A stretch of DNA of 48,931 bases from Verrucomicrobiota bacterium (GCA_016235585.1 JACRJY010000112.1:1-48931); one strand, 5' to 3'; positions 26,014 through 34,293 are shown, counted from the first letter of the stretch. A program made the numbers and translations. Notes: generated from the letters alone by a model not told the origin.

Positions 26014-27381
26014 TCAGAGTGATTCGAGAAAGGCAATCACGGCGGCGCGGTCGGCCCGGGACAGCGCGCGGAATTTTTCGCGGGACGCTTCGGCCTCGCC
26101 GCCGTGCCAGAGGATGGCCTCGGTCAGGTTCCGCGCCCGGCCGTCGTGCAGGAAAAACGTGTGGCCGTTCACGCGCTCGACGAGACCGATGCCCCACAGC
26201 GGCGTGGTGCGCCACTCGCGCCCGCCGGCCTGGAACACGGGCCGGTCGTCCGCCAGTTCCTCGCCCAGATCATGCAGCAGCAGATCGGTGTAGGGCCGGA
26301 TCGTCTGGCGCGCGAGTTCGGGAAACTCCGGCCAGTCGCCGGTCTTGAGCTCCGGCACGTGGCACGCGGCGCACTGCAGCTCGGTGAACAGCACCTGGCC
26401 GCGCCGCACGCGCGGGTCGCTCCAGTGGCGGCGCGCGGGCACGCCCAGCGTGCGCCCGTAGAACGCCACGTCGTGCAGAATCCTGTCGCTCGCCTCCGGC
26501 GCGCCGCCATTGGGCTGCTTCACGCAAACCTCCTGCCGCGCCGTGTGGTTCTCCTCCGGCGCAAGCGACGAGGTGATGCCGATGTCCCCGGCGAACGCGC
26601 CCGCCGTCTGCTCCAGCACGGTCGGCTGCTCGGCCTTCCAGCCGAAGCGCCCGACGGCCATCCCTTTTTTCGCCATGCTCCACACGCGGTTGATTTTTCC
26701 TGAAATGCCGTCGCGATTATTGTCCTCCGGGTCGGCCAGCGCGCGGAGCGCGGCCTCCGGCACGGCTTCGAGCAGGCCCATGCCGATCATCGCGGGCGCG
26801 GTGCGCGGCGAGGTGAGAAGGTTTTTGGCCACCGGGCCGTAGCCAAGGTTTTCGAGGCGGTAGCGCGGATGGCGGAGGGAATATTTTTCGCCGTCGGCAA
26901 ACGTCCCCGGCTTCTCCGTGTAGTCCACCAGCACGTCCGCCTCGCGCGGCACGCCGAGAATGGCGTCGCCCTGGATTTGATCACCATACACCGGGTCGGG
27001 CCGCGCGCCGCCGTGCGCGCCCGCGCCGGGGACGCTGATCCGCAGCAGCATGACGGCCATCGGCTGGCCCGGCTCCGGCGGGCGGCTGCGGCCATCCTTG
27101 AAATGGCACGCGGAGCACGAGCGCGTGTTGAAGAGCGGGCCGAGGCCGTCGCGCGCGGCGGGCGAGCCGGGCGCGGTGATCCAGTTCTGGTTGAAGAAGG
27201 AATTGCCGACGAAGAACGCCGCGCGGCGCTCGCCCGCGAGGTTGTGCGCGGGCAGGCTGAAGGCGTTGCGCGTGGTGTCGAAGACCGTGGTTTCGCCGCC
27301 GGACCATTCCTCGCCCAGATCCGCCGCGCGGCCCGCGCCCGCCAGCGCGACGAGGAATGCCAGTTGAGCCAGAACGCGCAT
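26014..27381 (-). CDS. DUF1111 di-heme oxidoreductase
   Basis: This 455-residue exported c-type cytochrome has a signal peptide (1-19) and two heme attachment sites, C89-S-A-C-H93 and C337-A-A-C-H341. The family stretches PLFNTRSCSACHFKDGR, DGISGKINRVW and GRFGWKAEQPTV are clear. Relatives are called thiol oxidoreductases and have the MauG/cytochrome-peroxidase layout; their reaction is not settled. It is placed between two imelysin genes at 14 and 13 bases, a pairing known from iron-regulated loci, which suggests a periplasmic redox step on iron or on a protein. Confidence 0.92.
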   Translation of the reverse strand: MRVLAQLAFLVALAGAGRAADLGEEWSGGETTVFDTTRNAFSLPAHNLAGERRAAFFVGNSFFNQNWITAPGSPAARDGLGPLFNTRSCSACHFKDGRSRPPEPGQPMAVMLLRISVPGAGAHGGARPDPVYGDQIQGDAILGVPREADVLVDYTEKPGTFADGEKYSLRHPRYRLENLGYGPVAKNLLTSPRTAPAMIGMGLLEAVPEAALRALADPEDNNRDGISGKINRVWSMAKKGMAVGRFGWKAEQPTVLEQTAGAFAGDIGITSSLAPEENHTARQEVCVKQPNGGAPEASDRILHDVAFYGRTLGVPARRHWSDPRVRRGQVLFTELQCAACHVPELKTGDWPEFPELARQTIRPYTDLLLHDLGEELADDRPVFQAGGREWRTTPLWGIGLVERVNGHTFFLHDGRARNLTEAILWHGGEAEASREKFRALSRADRAAVIAFLESL

Positions 27382-27395
27382 GAAGAAAATTTTCT

Positions 27396-28562
27396 TCAGA
27401 GATTCAGCGGAATCTTCATCACGGCGGCGGCCTTGGCGATGGACTCGCCCTGGGCCTGCAGCGCCTTGATCGCCTTCTTGATCGCCACGCGGCCCGGCGC
27501 GGTGTCCGCGCCGAGGATGGCCTGGTCAAACGGCAGCGGAATCTCCCGCGCCGCCCGCACGCCCGCCTCGAACTGCGCCGTCAGCTTCTCCGCGAACGCC
27601 GCGTCGTGCGCCGCGATCAAATCGCGCAGGCCCGGCCCCTCGATCTTCCTGCCATTGGCGCGGACGTAGCGGCCCAGGTAAAAATTCTGCAGGCCGAGCG
27701 TGTCGTAGATGAAATCATTGTGCGTGTTGTCGCTGAAGCACGAGTGCTCGTCCTCCTGCTCCTTCGTCTCGTAGGCGACGGTGAGGCGCTCGCCGGACAG
27801 CTCCGGCCCGCTCATGGTGCCGACGCCCTTGAGGATGAGGCCCAGCGCCTCGTCCGCCGGCATCGCGAGCAGTTTCGCGCGGAAATTGTCGGCGAGCTTG
27901 CCGTCCCACGCGAGCGTCACCGTCTGCAAATGCTCGACGAGCAGCCGGGTGACGACGCGCAGGTAATCGCGGCGGCGCTCGACATTCGCGGCGGCGGCGG
28001 ACGGGCCGGGGACGTAATCGAGGTGCGGGCGATCCCCCGGCCCAGTCGCGCTCAAGTCCTGCCCCCAGAGAAGAAATTCAACCGCGTGATAGCCGGTGCT
28101 GATATTTTTCTCCCCCTGCCGTTCGTTGAGCGAGAGGAGCAGCTCGCGCGTGACCTTCGGGTGTTTCGCGGCGGCGTTGACGATGCCGGCCTTGGGATTT
28201 TCCGCCACGTAGTCAATGTATTGCTCGTCCACGGGCCAGGCGTTGACGTAGCCCTCGACCTGGTCAATCGGCCCCTCGTAAAAACGGCACCCTTCCGTCT
28301 GGAGATACGCCGGGCGCGCGGCCAGCCACGCCTGCCGCGCGGCCTTGAGCGTCTCCGCCGAGGGCTTGGCGAGGAAGGCGTCCACGGACTTCTGCAGTTT
28401 CTTCGCGCCATCGAGCGCGTCCTGATACGTGGCCAGCACGAGCGCGGCGTGGTGGGCGACGACTTTTTTCTTCAGCGCCGCCACGTCCTCCGCCGCCGGG
28501 GCGGCCACGGCGAGCAGGGCAAAGAGCACCGTGATGACGGGCGCGGAGAAGTGGTTTTTCAT
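27396..28562 (-). CDS. Imelysin-family periplasmic protein with intact GxHxxE
   Basis: This 388-residue protein has a signal peptide (MKNHFSAPVITVLFALLAVAAPA) and the imelysin fold. Motif G157-Y-H159-A-V-E162 is complete, followed by FLLWGQDL. Other family pieces are YEGPIDQVEGYVNAWP and the C-terminal EDEHSCFSDNTHNDFIYDTLGLQNFYLG. It resembles IrpA-type iron-regulated proteins, for which peptidase activity has not been shown. It starts 17 bases after the six-CxxC gene and leads the imelysin, DUF1111, imelysin, HTTM series. The protein is acidic, so it offers many Glu residues to a carboxylase (inference). Confidence 0.9.
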   Translation of the reverse strand: MKNHFSAPVITVLFALLAVAAPAAEDVAALKKKVVAHHAALVLATYQDALDGAKKLQKSVDAFLAKPSAETLKAARQAWLAARPAYLQTEGCRFYEGPIDQVEGYVNAWPVDEQYIDYVAENPKAGIVNAAAKHPKVTRELLLSLNERQGEKNISTGYHAVEFLLWGQDLSATGPGDRPHLDYVPGPSAAAANVERRRDYLRVVTRLLVEHLQTVTLAWDGKLADNFRAKLLAMPADEALGLILKGVGTMSGPELSGERLTVAYETKEQEDEHSCFSDNTHNDFIYDTLGLQNFYLGRYVRANGRKIEGPGLRDLIAAHDAAFAEKLTAQFEAGVRAAREIPLPFDQAILGADTAPGRVAIKKAIKALQAQGESIAKAAAVMKIPLNL

Positions 28563-28579
28563 AGGCGTGAAACAGCCCG

Positions 28580-29209
28580 TCATTGCGCGTTGGACTTGAG
28601 GAAGCGCTCCGGCATGGGCGTGTCGGAGAAAATCTCGCCGTCGTCGCAGAACGCGCAGACGCTGACCTTGGTGCCGCCGCAACTGAAACACTTGCCGGAG
28701 CCGATGCAGGCGGGGCAGAGGTCGTTGAAATTCTTCCCGGTGCCGTTGCAGACGGTGCAGACGCCGGGCTTGGCGGTGGTGGCGCACACGAGGCAGGGCA
28801 TATAGCTCGAAGCCTTGCAGACGGGGCACGGGACGGACTTGCCGGGCGTCTTGGCGGCGGCCTTGCGGGTTTCGATCATGGCCGTGCGGTTCGACGCCAG
28901 CATGGACTCCCACACGGCACTGCGGGACAGGAGGACGCTGTTCTGGACGGTGCGGGTGCGGGCCATCGCGGCCTCGCGCTGATCGCGCTTCACTTCTGCG
29001 GCGGCGATGGCTAGGCGCTGCGCCTCGGCTCCCTTGTCGGCGGCAAGGTTTTGATCAATCCGCGCCTCGCGCTCCTCGGGCGTGGGAGTGGGCGCCTCGA
29101 CGGGCGGCGGGATGAGCGGCGGCACCTCGGATTTGCGGCAGGAGGCGAACTGGTAGATGAGCAGCGCGGCCACGATGGCCGCGATGATCAGGTGGGTTTG
29201 CTTGCTCAC
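28580..29209 (-). CDS. Membrane-anchored protein with six CxxC pairs (DnaJ-type zinc fingers)
   Basis: This 209-residue protein has a membrane segment at 8-22 ending in FASC24 (a poor lipobox). A Pro/Glu-rich spacer and a helical stretch (45-120) follow. The C-terminal Cys-rich region has CxxC at 128/131, 139/142, 151/154, 165/168, 174/177 and 185/188, two of them in CxxCxGxG-like contexts as in DnaJ. Six pairs would bind three zinc ions. It begins three bases after the PilX-like stop and ends 17 bases before the imelysin gene, so it ties the pilin genes to the imelysin set. A periplasmic chaperone or metal-handling role is possible; I do not recognise a named family. Confidence 0.75.
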   Translation of the reverse strand: MSKQTHLIIAAIVAALLIYQFASCRKSEVPPLIPPPVEAPTPTPEEREARIDQNLAADKGAEAQRLAIAAAEVKRDQREAAMARTRTVQNSVLLSRSAVWESMLASNRTAMIETRKAAAKTPGKSVPCPVCKASSYMPCLVCATTAKPGVCTVCNGTGKNFNDLCPACIGSGKCFSCGGTKVSVCAFCDDGEIFSDTPMPERFLKSNAQ

Positions 29210-29212
29210 GAA

Positions 29213-30682
29213 TTATTGGCGATAAACCAGCTTGATGACCTTGCCCTTGTTGCCCTGCGTGGCGAGCTTGTCCAGCGCCAGCGGATCGAAGCTCACCACG
29301 GTCCGGTTCTTGACATCCCCGTTGTCCAAGAACACCCCGCCGCCGGTGATGATCGAGCCGGAGAAATACTGCGTGCTGCCCCCGGCCCTTCCGGCGGGGT
29401 TTTTGTTTTCGATCTCCATGTAGTTCGGGCTGTAGATCACGCCGCACACGTTGGCGCTGCCGTGGATGTCAAAGACGCCGATGTTATACATGATGGCCGG
29501 CAGATCATCCGTGGCGGTGAAGGGCGCGAAGCCGGCGGCGGTGAGCGCGGCGCTCACGGTGGCGTTCGTCGCCCGCTTGGCGGCGTTGTTGATGGTGGGC
29601 GGGTAGCCCGAGGCGGCGGCGTAGGTGGCCGGGTTGGTGAGGTTGAAGGGCGAGTTCCAGTTGGCGGGGTTGATCTCCATGTCCGCCTCGTTGAAGAACT
29701 TGTCGGTGGCCGTCCAGCTGTTGGTGAAGTTCAGCACCAGCGTGCCCTTGATGCGAATGGTGTTGGTCCAGCCGCTGCTTTTTTTCGTGTCCGGCAGCGG
29801 GCTGGTCTTGCGCATGTCCACGTAGATGATGCCTTCCAGAAAACCATTGGTGACCTGGGCGGCTTTGACGACGTTGGAGAAGGCGGCGAAATTCGTGTAG
29901 TGCGTGCCCATCGCGTCGGCGGCCACGCGGAAGCGGGTGAAGTCAAACAACTGATCCGGCGAGCCGGGGTTCGTGTAGTCGGGCACCTGCATGGCCGTGC
30001 CGTAGTTCGACTGGGAGAGCGAGCTGGCGGGGATGCCGGTGGTGTCCGCATCCATGTTGACCCGCCCGTTGGCCAGGATGCCGCCGTCAATGATCGTCGG
30101 CTTGCCGGCGGGGCTGGTGATCGTGACGTTGCCGTGCGTCTGCGCGTTGGCCTTGTCCGCCGTGGCGTTGGCGAAGTTGCCCGCGTCAACGTCCACGATG
30201 GCTGCGCCGAGGCCGTAGATCATCTCCATGTAGCCGGTGTTGGTCTGCGGCACGCCGTTCATCACCGTGCTGTAGGCCTGGATGCGGGCGAAGCTGGGGG
30301 AACTGGTGTTCGTGACGAGCACCTGAATCGTGCCCGTCTTGTTCGTGAACGGGCTGGAAACCGTGCGCTGATAGACGCTGTAGGTGACGCTGCCCAAAGT
30401 GATGCTGGTGCCGGCGGCATAGCCGTTGCTCCCCATCCGGGTTACCCAGGTGCCGGAAGAGTTGGTGAAGGAGGTTTCGAGGTTGCGCGCACCGATGTCC
30501 ACCCCGCTCTCGGCCAACATGCGCGCGTCCACCATCGCGGCGCGGCGCTTGGTCTGGTAGGCGCCCTGGGCGACAAAGGTGGCGACGGCGGCCACACTGG
30601 AGGCGACGATCATCGCGAGGATGAAATAGGCGATCATCGCCCCGCCGCGCTGGCGGACTTTGGGGGAGAGTTTGATTTTCAT
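29213..30682 (-). CDS. PilX-like pilus assembly protein
   Basis: This 489-residue protein has a basic start and a single N-terminal membrane helix (about 15-38, GGAMIAYFILAMIVASSVAAVATFV), followed by a long Thr/Asn/Ser-rich exported domain (for example TGTIQVLVTNTSS). The stretch RRAAMVDARMLAESGVDIGARNLE after the helix is typical of PilX/GspK-type proteins with 'A.AESG'. No classical prepilin peptidase site precedes the helix. It follows two prepilin genes by 28 bases, so I take it as a minor-pilin-like or assembly component. It is much larger than most PilX. Confidence 0.75.
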   Translation of the reverse strand: MKIKLSPKVRQRGGAMIAYFILAMIVASSVAAVATFVAQGAYQTKRRAAMVDARMLAESGVDIGARNLETSFTNSSGTWVTRMGSNGYAAGTSITLGSVTYSVYQRTVSSPFTNKTGTIQVLVTNTSSPSFARIQAYSTVMNGVPQTNTGYMEMIYGLGAAIVDVDAGNFANATADKANAQTHGNVTITSPAGKPTIIDGGILANGRVNMDADTTGIPASSLSQSNYGTAMQVPDYTNPGSPDQLFDFTRFRVAADAMGTHYTNFAAFSNVVKAAQVTNGFLEGIIYVDMRKTSPLPDTKKSSGWTNTIRIKGTLVLNFTNSWTATDKFFNEADMEINPANWNSPFNLTNPATYAAASGYPPTINNAAKRATNATVSAALTAAGFAPFTATDDLPAIMYNIGVFDIHGSANVCGVIYSPNYMEIENKNPAGRAGGSTQYFSGSIITGGGVFLDNGDVKNRTVVSFDPLALDKLATQGNKGKVIKLVYRQ

Positions 30683-30710
30683 GGCGGGAGGGATTTTGCA
30701 GAAGCTCGGT

Positions 30711-31328
30711 TCAGTTGCGGCGCATCACGCGCGAATCCACCTCGATGGACTGCCAGCGGTCGCCGGAATAGGAGTCCATCAGGCCGTAGCGGATGACGAC
30801 GATGGGGCGGAGTTTGCCGGTGTTGGTGATGGAGAAGATGTTGGTGGCGGGATAGACCTTGCGGACGCCCTCCTTGATGAGGTAGTTCGTCACGGTGCCG
30901 CCGGCGTTGGTCTTGTAGATGAGGACGTTGTCGGTGACCGAGACGTCGCTACCGTCGCCGTTGCGGAACTGGAACATCTCGTGGTGGTTCGTGTCGTTGT
31001 ATTTGTTGCCGTCGCCGTTGCTGTCCACGGTGACGTCGTCATCGAAACCAAGGGTAAGGGTGAGGCCGTTGGCGTCGTTGGTGACAAAGGTGGCCACCCG
31101 GACGCGGGCGGACACGAATTCCATGACGGAACTGGCCTTAATGGCCAGCTCGCTCTGCTTGGTGATGCCCGCGAGGGAGCGCGAGGTAAAATCCATGAAC
31201 ACCATGCCCGCGCCCACGACAAGCGTGGTGAGCGCAGTGGCGACCATCGCCTCGATCAGGGTGAAGGCCGCGGAGCGCGCCCGGCGGCACCCGGCGGGCG
31301 AACGGTGAAAGGCGGAAAAAATCTTCAT
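30711..31328 (-). CDS. Type IV prepilin-like protein (PilW-like)
   Basis: This 205-residue prepilin has the processing site at AA-FTLIEAMVATALTTLVV (F22, E26), i.e. the class III signal with Glu at +5, followed by the hydrophobic pilin helix. The mature part is beta-rich with a calcium-loop-like DSNGDGNKYND (about 101-111). It overlaps the upstream prepilin gene by four bases (ATGA). Minor pilins of this shape prime the pilus or pseudopilus. The prepilin peptidase gene is not in the window. Confidence 0.86.
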   Translation of the reverse strand: MKIFSAFHRSPAGCRRARSAAFTLIEAMVATALTTLVVGAGMVFMDFTSRSLAGITKQSELAIKASSVMEFVSARVRVATFVTNDANGLTLTLGFDDDVTVDSNGDGNKYNDTNHHEMFQFRNGDGSDVSVTDNVLIYKTNAGGTVTNYLIKEGVRKVYPATNIFSITNTGKLRPIVVIRYGLMDSYSGDRWQSIEVDSRVMRRN

Positions 31329-31804
31329 GGCTGGCCGGGGGAAAAGCGGTTCATGACGGCCTGCACCTGCACTTGCAAAGGCGCCTTGATGACCTTGCCG
31401 TAGGATGGCACGGTAAGAGTGACGGTGACGAGATGGCCTTCGGCCACCGTCTGGATGGTGGTGACGTTTGTGGCGGTCAACTGATAATTCGTGCCGGCGG
31501 CGGTCAGGGCATAGCCGAGGGTGCTGGTGATGTTGGTGGTGAAATTGGTCGCCGTGCCAAACGGCGCGGTCGGCGGGCTGTAGGTGTTGGTGCGGATCAT
31601 CTCCAACTGGCCCTGGGCCAGTTCGAGCAGGGAGTTGTAGTCCGAGGAGCGGCGGGCGTTCTGATCCATCTGCAGGACGGCGGTCAGCAGCGAGACGACC
31701 AAGATCACCATCAGGCCGGAGACGACCATGACCTCGATGAGAGAAAAGGCCGCCGCACGCGGTGAGCGCGCGTCGGACAGGGAAAGTTGAGCAGTCAGGC
31801 GCAT
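31325..31804 (-). CDS. Type IV prepilin-like protein (PilV-like)
   Basis: This 159-residue prepilin has the site AA-FSLIEVMVVSGLMVILVV (F20, E24) followed by a hydrophobic helix and the usual LELAQGQLEMIRTN helix. The C-terminal half is beta-rich and Thr-rich. It is the first gene of an eight-gene minus-strand run that continues with pilW, pilX, the six-CxxC gene, imelysin, DUF1111, imelysin and HTTM genes. The ATG at 31804 has no ribosome site. The AT-rich stretch just upstream is the likely promoter region. Confidence 0.86.
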   Translation of the reverse strand: MRLTAQLSLSDARSPRAAAFSLIEVMVVSGLMVILVVSLLTAVLQMDQNARRSSDYNSLLELAQGQLEMIRTNTYSPPTAPFGTATNFTTNITSTLGYALTAAGTNYQLTATNVTTIQTVAEGHLVTVTLTVPSYGKVIKAPLQVQVQAVMNRFSPGQP

Positions 31805-31950
31805 CGGTTATCGGGTGCTATAAGGCAGGAAGGCATTGTTGTTATAGAATTTGGTCTTATTTTATAGTGCCTTAAGGCTCTATTTTTAACGGGGTTAATA
31901 GACTTGCGAAGTCGAAAAGTAAAGGAAATTTTGTGCGCTTAATGGAAGGG
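31805..31950 (-). promoter_or_regulatory. AT-rich leader, probable promoter region of the pilin-imelysin run
   Basis: The gap 31805-32161 holds no gene. This half is strikingly AT-rich. On the minus strand ACTATAAAAT (about 31857-31866) could be a -10 element, but no good -35 is found. A ten-base palindrome GCCTTAAGGC at 31869-31878 lies directly upstream of it and could be an operator. The other half (31999-32070) is a GGAGCGCCG-type repeat. Confidence 0.4.
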
Positions 31951-31998
31951 ATCAAGGGCGTATCCGAACACGGCCCCCGCTGCCGCCAAGCCGGGGCA

Positions 31999-32070
31999 GA
32001 GCACCGATCTCCGATCCGGCGCGTTCCGGGATGTTTTTCCACCCCCCGCCGGGTCAGAGACCGGCGCTCC
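31999..32070. repeat. GGAGCGCCG-type palindromic repeat, copy C
   Basis: The left arm GAGCACCGATCTCCGATCCG begins at 31999 (one change from the other copies). The right arm GGTCAGAGACCGGCGCTCC ends at 32070. The tail GGGAGCAGCCCGGGTGCG matches the tail of copy A. Confidence 0.82.
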
Positions 32071-32161
32071 GGGAGCAGCCCGGGTGCGACCAAGGCCGAC
32101 ACCATGCTTCAGTGCGCGGCGGCTTGATTTGTGTCGAAGTGTGGCGCTCCGTTCCGCCGCC

Positions 32162-33433
32162 TCATTGCTCCACGCGATACAGCGCCGTCTTCGTCCGCAG
32201 GAACAGCGCCTTGCCCGCAACCGCTGGCGAGGCCATGAAGCCGTCTTCCAGCGTGTTTTCTCCCAGCACCTTGAACTGCCGTCCCGCCTCGATGACCGTG
32301 CCCTTGCCCTGCTGGTTCAGAAAATAAATCTTCCCGCCGGCGAAGACCGGCGACGCCGAGTAGTCGCCGCCCACGCGCTCGCGCCACACTTCCGCGCCCG
32401 TCTTCGCTTCGAGGCACGTGGCGATGCCGCCGTCGTCCACGAGGAAGAGCAGCTCGCCGACGAGCAACGGCGAGGGGCGCGTGGGCGCGTTGCGGTTGAG
32501 CTTCCAGACGACGTGCGTGTCGGTGACCACGCCGGAGCCACCGGGTTTCACCGCCCACAGCTCGCCTTTCGCCAGCCCGGTGCAGGTGAACACGAGGCCC
32601 AGCCCCGACACGGGACTCACCGAGCCGGAGTGGAATTTGCGATCCTCCACGCGCCAGAGTTCCTTGCCGTCCGCCGGATTGTAGGCGTAGGTCGCCTTCG
32701 ACGCGCTGCTGACGAGGATGGGTTTCCCATCGAAGACCGCGATGTGCGGCGAGGAAAAGCCCTTCCTCATGTCGCCCTCGCGGAAGATGGTGCCGTCGGG
32801 CTTCAAGTCCTGAAAATCAATTGAGCGCTTCGTCTGCCACACGGTTTTGCCGGTCTGCTTGTCCAGCGCGATGACGTATTGGTGGTCGCTGCCGTCGAAA
32901 TTCATGATGAGCAATCCGCCATGCACGATGGGCGACGAACCCGCGCCGCGATAATGGTTGCACGGCAGGTCGCGCCGCTGCCAGAGCACCTTGGCCGTCT
33001 TGGTGTCGAGGCACGCGGTGCCGGGCGATCCGAACGTGACATACACGCGGCCCGCCTCGATCACCGGCGTGGGCGAGCCGTAGCTGTTGAAACGGTCGGC
33101 GTATTGCGGCACCGGCACGTCGAACAGCTTCACGTCGTGCAGAATTTTTCCCGTGTCGCGCTGCACGCAGACGGCGAAGAGTTCTTTGCCGTCCTCGGTG
33201 GCCGTGGTCAGCCAAATTTGATTGTCCCAAATCACCGGCGACGACCATGCCTTGCCGTGGACGGGTGTCTTCCACTTCACGTTTTCCGTCTCGCTCCACT
33301 TCACCGGCGTGCCCTTGGCGTCGGACAGGCCGTTGCGGGACGGCCCGCGGAACTGCGGCCAGTTCTCGGCGGCGAAGGCGGACGCGGTCAGATGTGAAAT
33401 GACCAAAAACCAAAGTGGCAAGCGTAATTTCAT
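32162..33433 (-). CDS. Exported PQQ-like beta-propeller protein
   Basis: This 423-residue protein has a signal peptide (MKLRLPLWFLVISHLTASAFA) and starts its mature part with NWPQFRGPSRNG, the hallmark of the planctomycete/verrucomicrobial PQQ-propeller proteins. Several blades carry the tryptophan docking pattern (GKTVWQTKRS, GKELWRVED, GAEVWRERV). These proteins resemble BamB or the PQQ dehydrogenase propeller, but no PQQ-binding dehydrogenase residues are evident, so no cofactor is claimed. The ATG at 33433 suits the signal peptide. It lies downstream of the efp terminator and is probably transcribed on its own. Confidence 0.85.
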   Translation of the reverse strand: MKLRLPLWFLVISHLTASAFAAENWPQFRGPSRNGLSDAKGTPVKWSETENVKWKTPVHGKAWSSPVIWDNQIWLTTATEDGKELFAVCVQRDTGKILHDVKLFDVPVPQYADRFNSYGSPTPVIEAGRVYVTFGSPGTACLDTKTAKVLWQRRDLPCNHYRGAGSSPIVHGGLLIMNFDGSDHQYVIALDKQTGKTVWQTKRSIDFQDLKPDGTIFREGDMRKGFSSPHIAVFDGKPILVSSASKATYAYNPADGKELWRVEDRKFHSGSVSPVSGLGLVFTCTGLAKGELWAVKPGGSGVVTDTHVVWKLNRNAPTRPSPLLVGELLFLVDDGGIATCLEAKTGAEVWRERVGGDYSASPVFAGGKIYFLNQQGKGTVIEAGRQFKVLGENTLEDGFMASPAVAGKALFLRTKTALYRVEQ

Positions 33434-33495
33434 GTGTTCAAATTGTAGCGAAGAGCCGACGGCGTTGGGAGGATTTTGATTCAAACCGGCGGGCC

Positions 33496-33523
33496 AAAGT
33501 AAAAGCCCGCCGGGCGGCGGGCT
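33496..33523 (-). terminator. Intrinsic terminator after efp
   Basis: On the minus strand, nine-base arms AGCCCGCCG/CGGCGGGCT (33504-33523) are followed by TTTACTTT (33496-33503). It lies 29 bases past the efp stop. Confidence 0.82.
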
Positions 33524-33552
33524 GGTTGGGTCGCGAAAATCTTTCCGCCGGT

Positions 33553-34110
33553 TCAGGCGCGCTCCATGTATTTGCCGGTGCGGGTGTCAATCTTCACCTT
33601 CTCGCCGGTCTTGATGAAGAGGGGCACCTGGACGTTGACGCCGGTCTCGAGCACGGCGGTCTTCTGCACGTTGTTCGCCGAGTCGCCGCGGATGCCCTCG
33701 GGCGCGTCGGTGATGGTGAGGATGACGCTGGACGGGATTTCGATGGAGACGGCCTTGTCATCCACAAAGGTCATCGTCACCAGGCCGTTCTCGATGAGGT
33801 AGTTCTTGGCGTCGCCGACGAGCTCGGAGGTCAGCGTGACGGTCTCGTAGGTCTCCGGGTTGGAGAAGACGTAGTCCGTGCCGTCCTTGTAGCTGAACTC
33901 CATCTTGTGGGTCATCATCGGGATGATCTCGACGCGCTCGGTGGAGCTGTAGCGCAGGTCGGCGGTCTTGCCGGTGCGGAGGCTGCGGAGGCTCACCTGC
34001 ACGAAGGCGCGGAGGTTGCCGGGCGTGCGGTGCTGCATTTCGAGCACGACGGCCACGTCGCCGTTGTGAATGATCGCCATGCCTTTGCGGAGGTCGTTTG
34101 CGGTTGCCAT
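33553..34110 (-). CDS. efp: Elongation factor P
   Basis: EF-P rescues ribosomes stalled at polyproline. The 185-residue protein has the KOW-like domain I and two OB domains, with the C-terminal signature KTAVLETGVNVQVPLFIKTGEKVKIDTRTG. In the domain I loop that reaches the peptidyl-transfer centre, E. coli has K34 and other bacteria an Arg that is rhamnosylated. Here the loop reads TPGNLRAF, so the tip residue is N32 by alignment from memory. No modification gene is nearby. The ATG at 34110 has no Shine-Dalgarno sequence. The proline-rich PilP-like protein in this window (nine prolines) is a natural client. Confidence 0.96.
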   Translation of the reverse strand: MATANDLRKGMAIIHNGDVAVVLEMQHRTPGNLRAFVQVSLRSLRTGKTADLRYSSTERVEIIPMMTHKMEFSYKDGTDYVFSNPETYETVTLTSELVGDAKNYLIENGLVTMTFVDDKAVSIEIPSSVILTITDAPEGIRGDSANNVQKTAVLETGVNVQVPLFIKTGEKVKIDTRTGKYMERA

Positions 34111-34222
34111 AACTGTTTTTGGTTAAAAAAATCCGGTCTCAACTGCCGCCGGCTCGCCAGCGGAGCGGGGAAACTAACCACGCCGCCGCTGATTGCAAGC
34201 CGGATTTTCCTGAAATTGAACG

Positions 34223-34293
34223 CCACGGAGGCACGGACACGGGCACAAGGCAAAAGACAAAAGGCGTTTCCCCGTGTCTCCGTGCCTCCGTGG
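34223..34293. repeat. CCACGGA-type inverted repeat upstream of efp
   Basis: The left arm CCACGGAGGCACGG (from 34223) and the right arm CCGTGCCTCCGTGG (ending 34293) are perfect inverted copies, extended by ACACGGG/CCCGTGT with a two-base bulge. Between them is an A-rich stretch (CAAAAGACAAAAGG). No gene was seen in 34111-34368. Confidence 0.8.
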
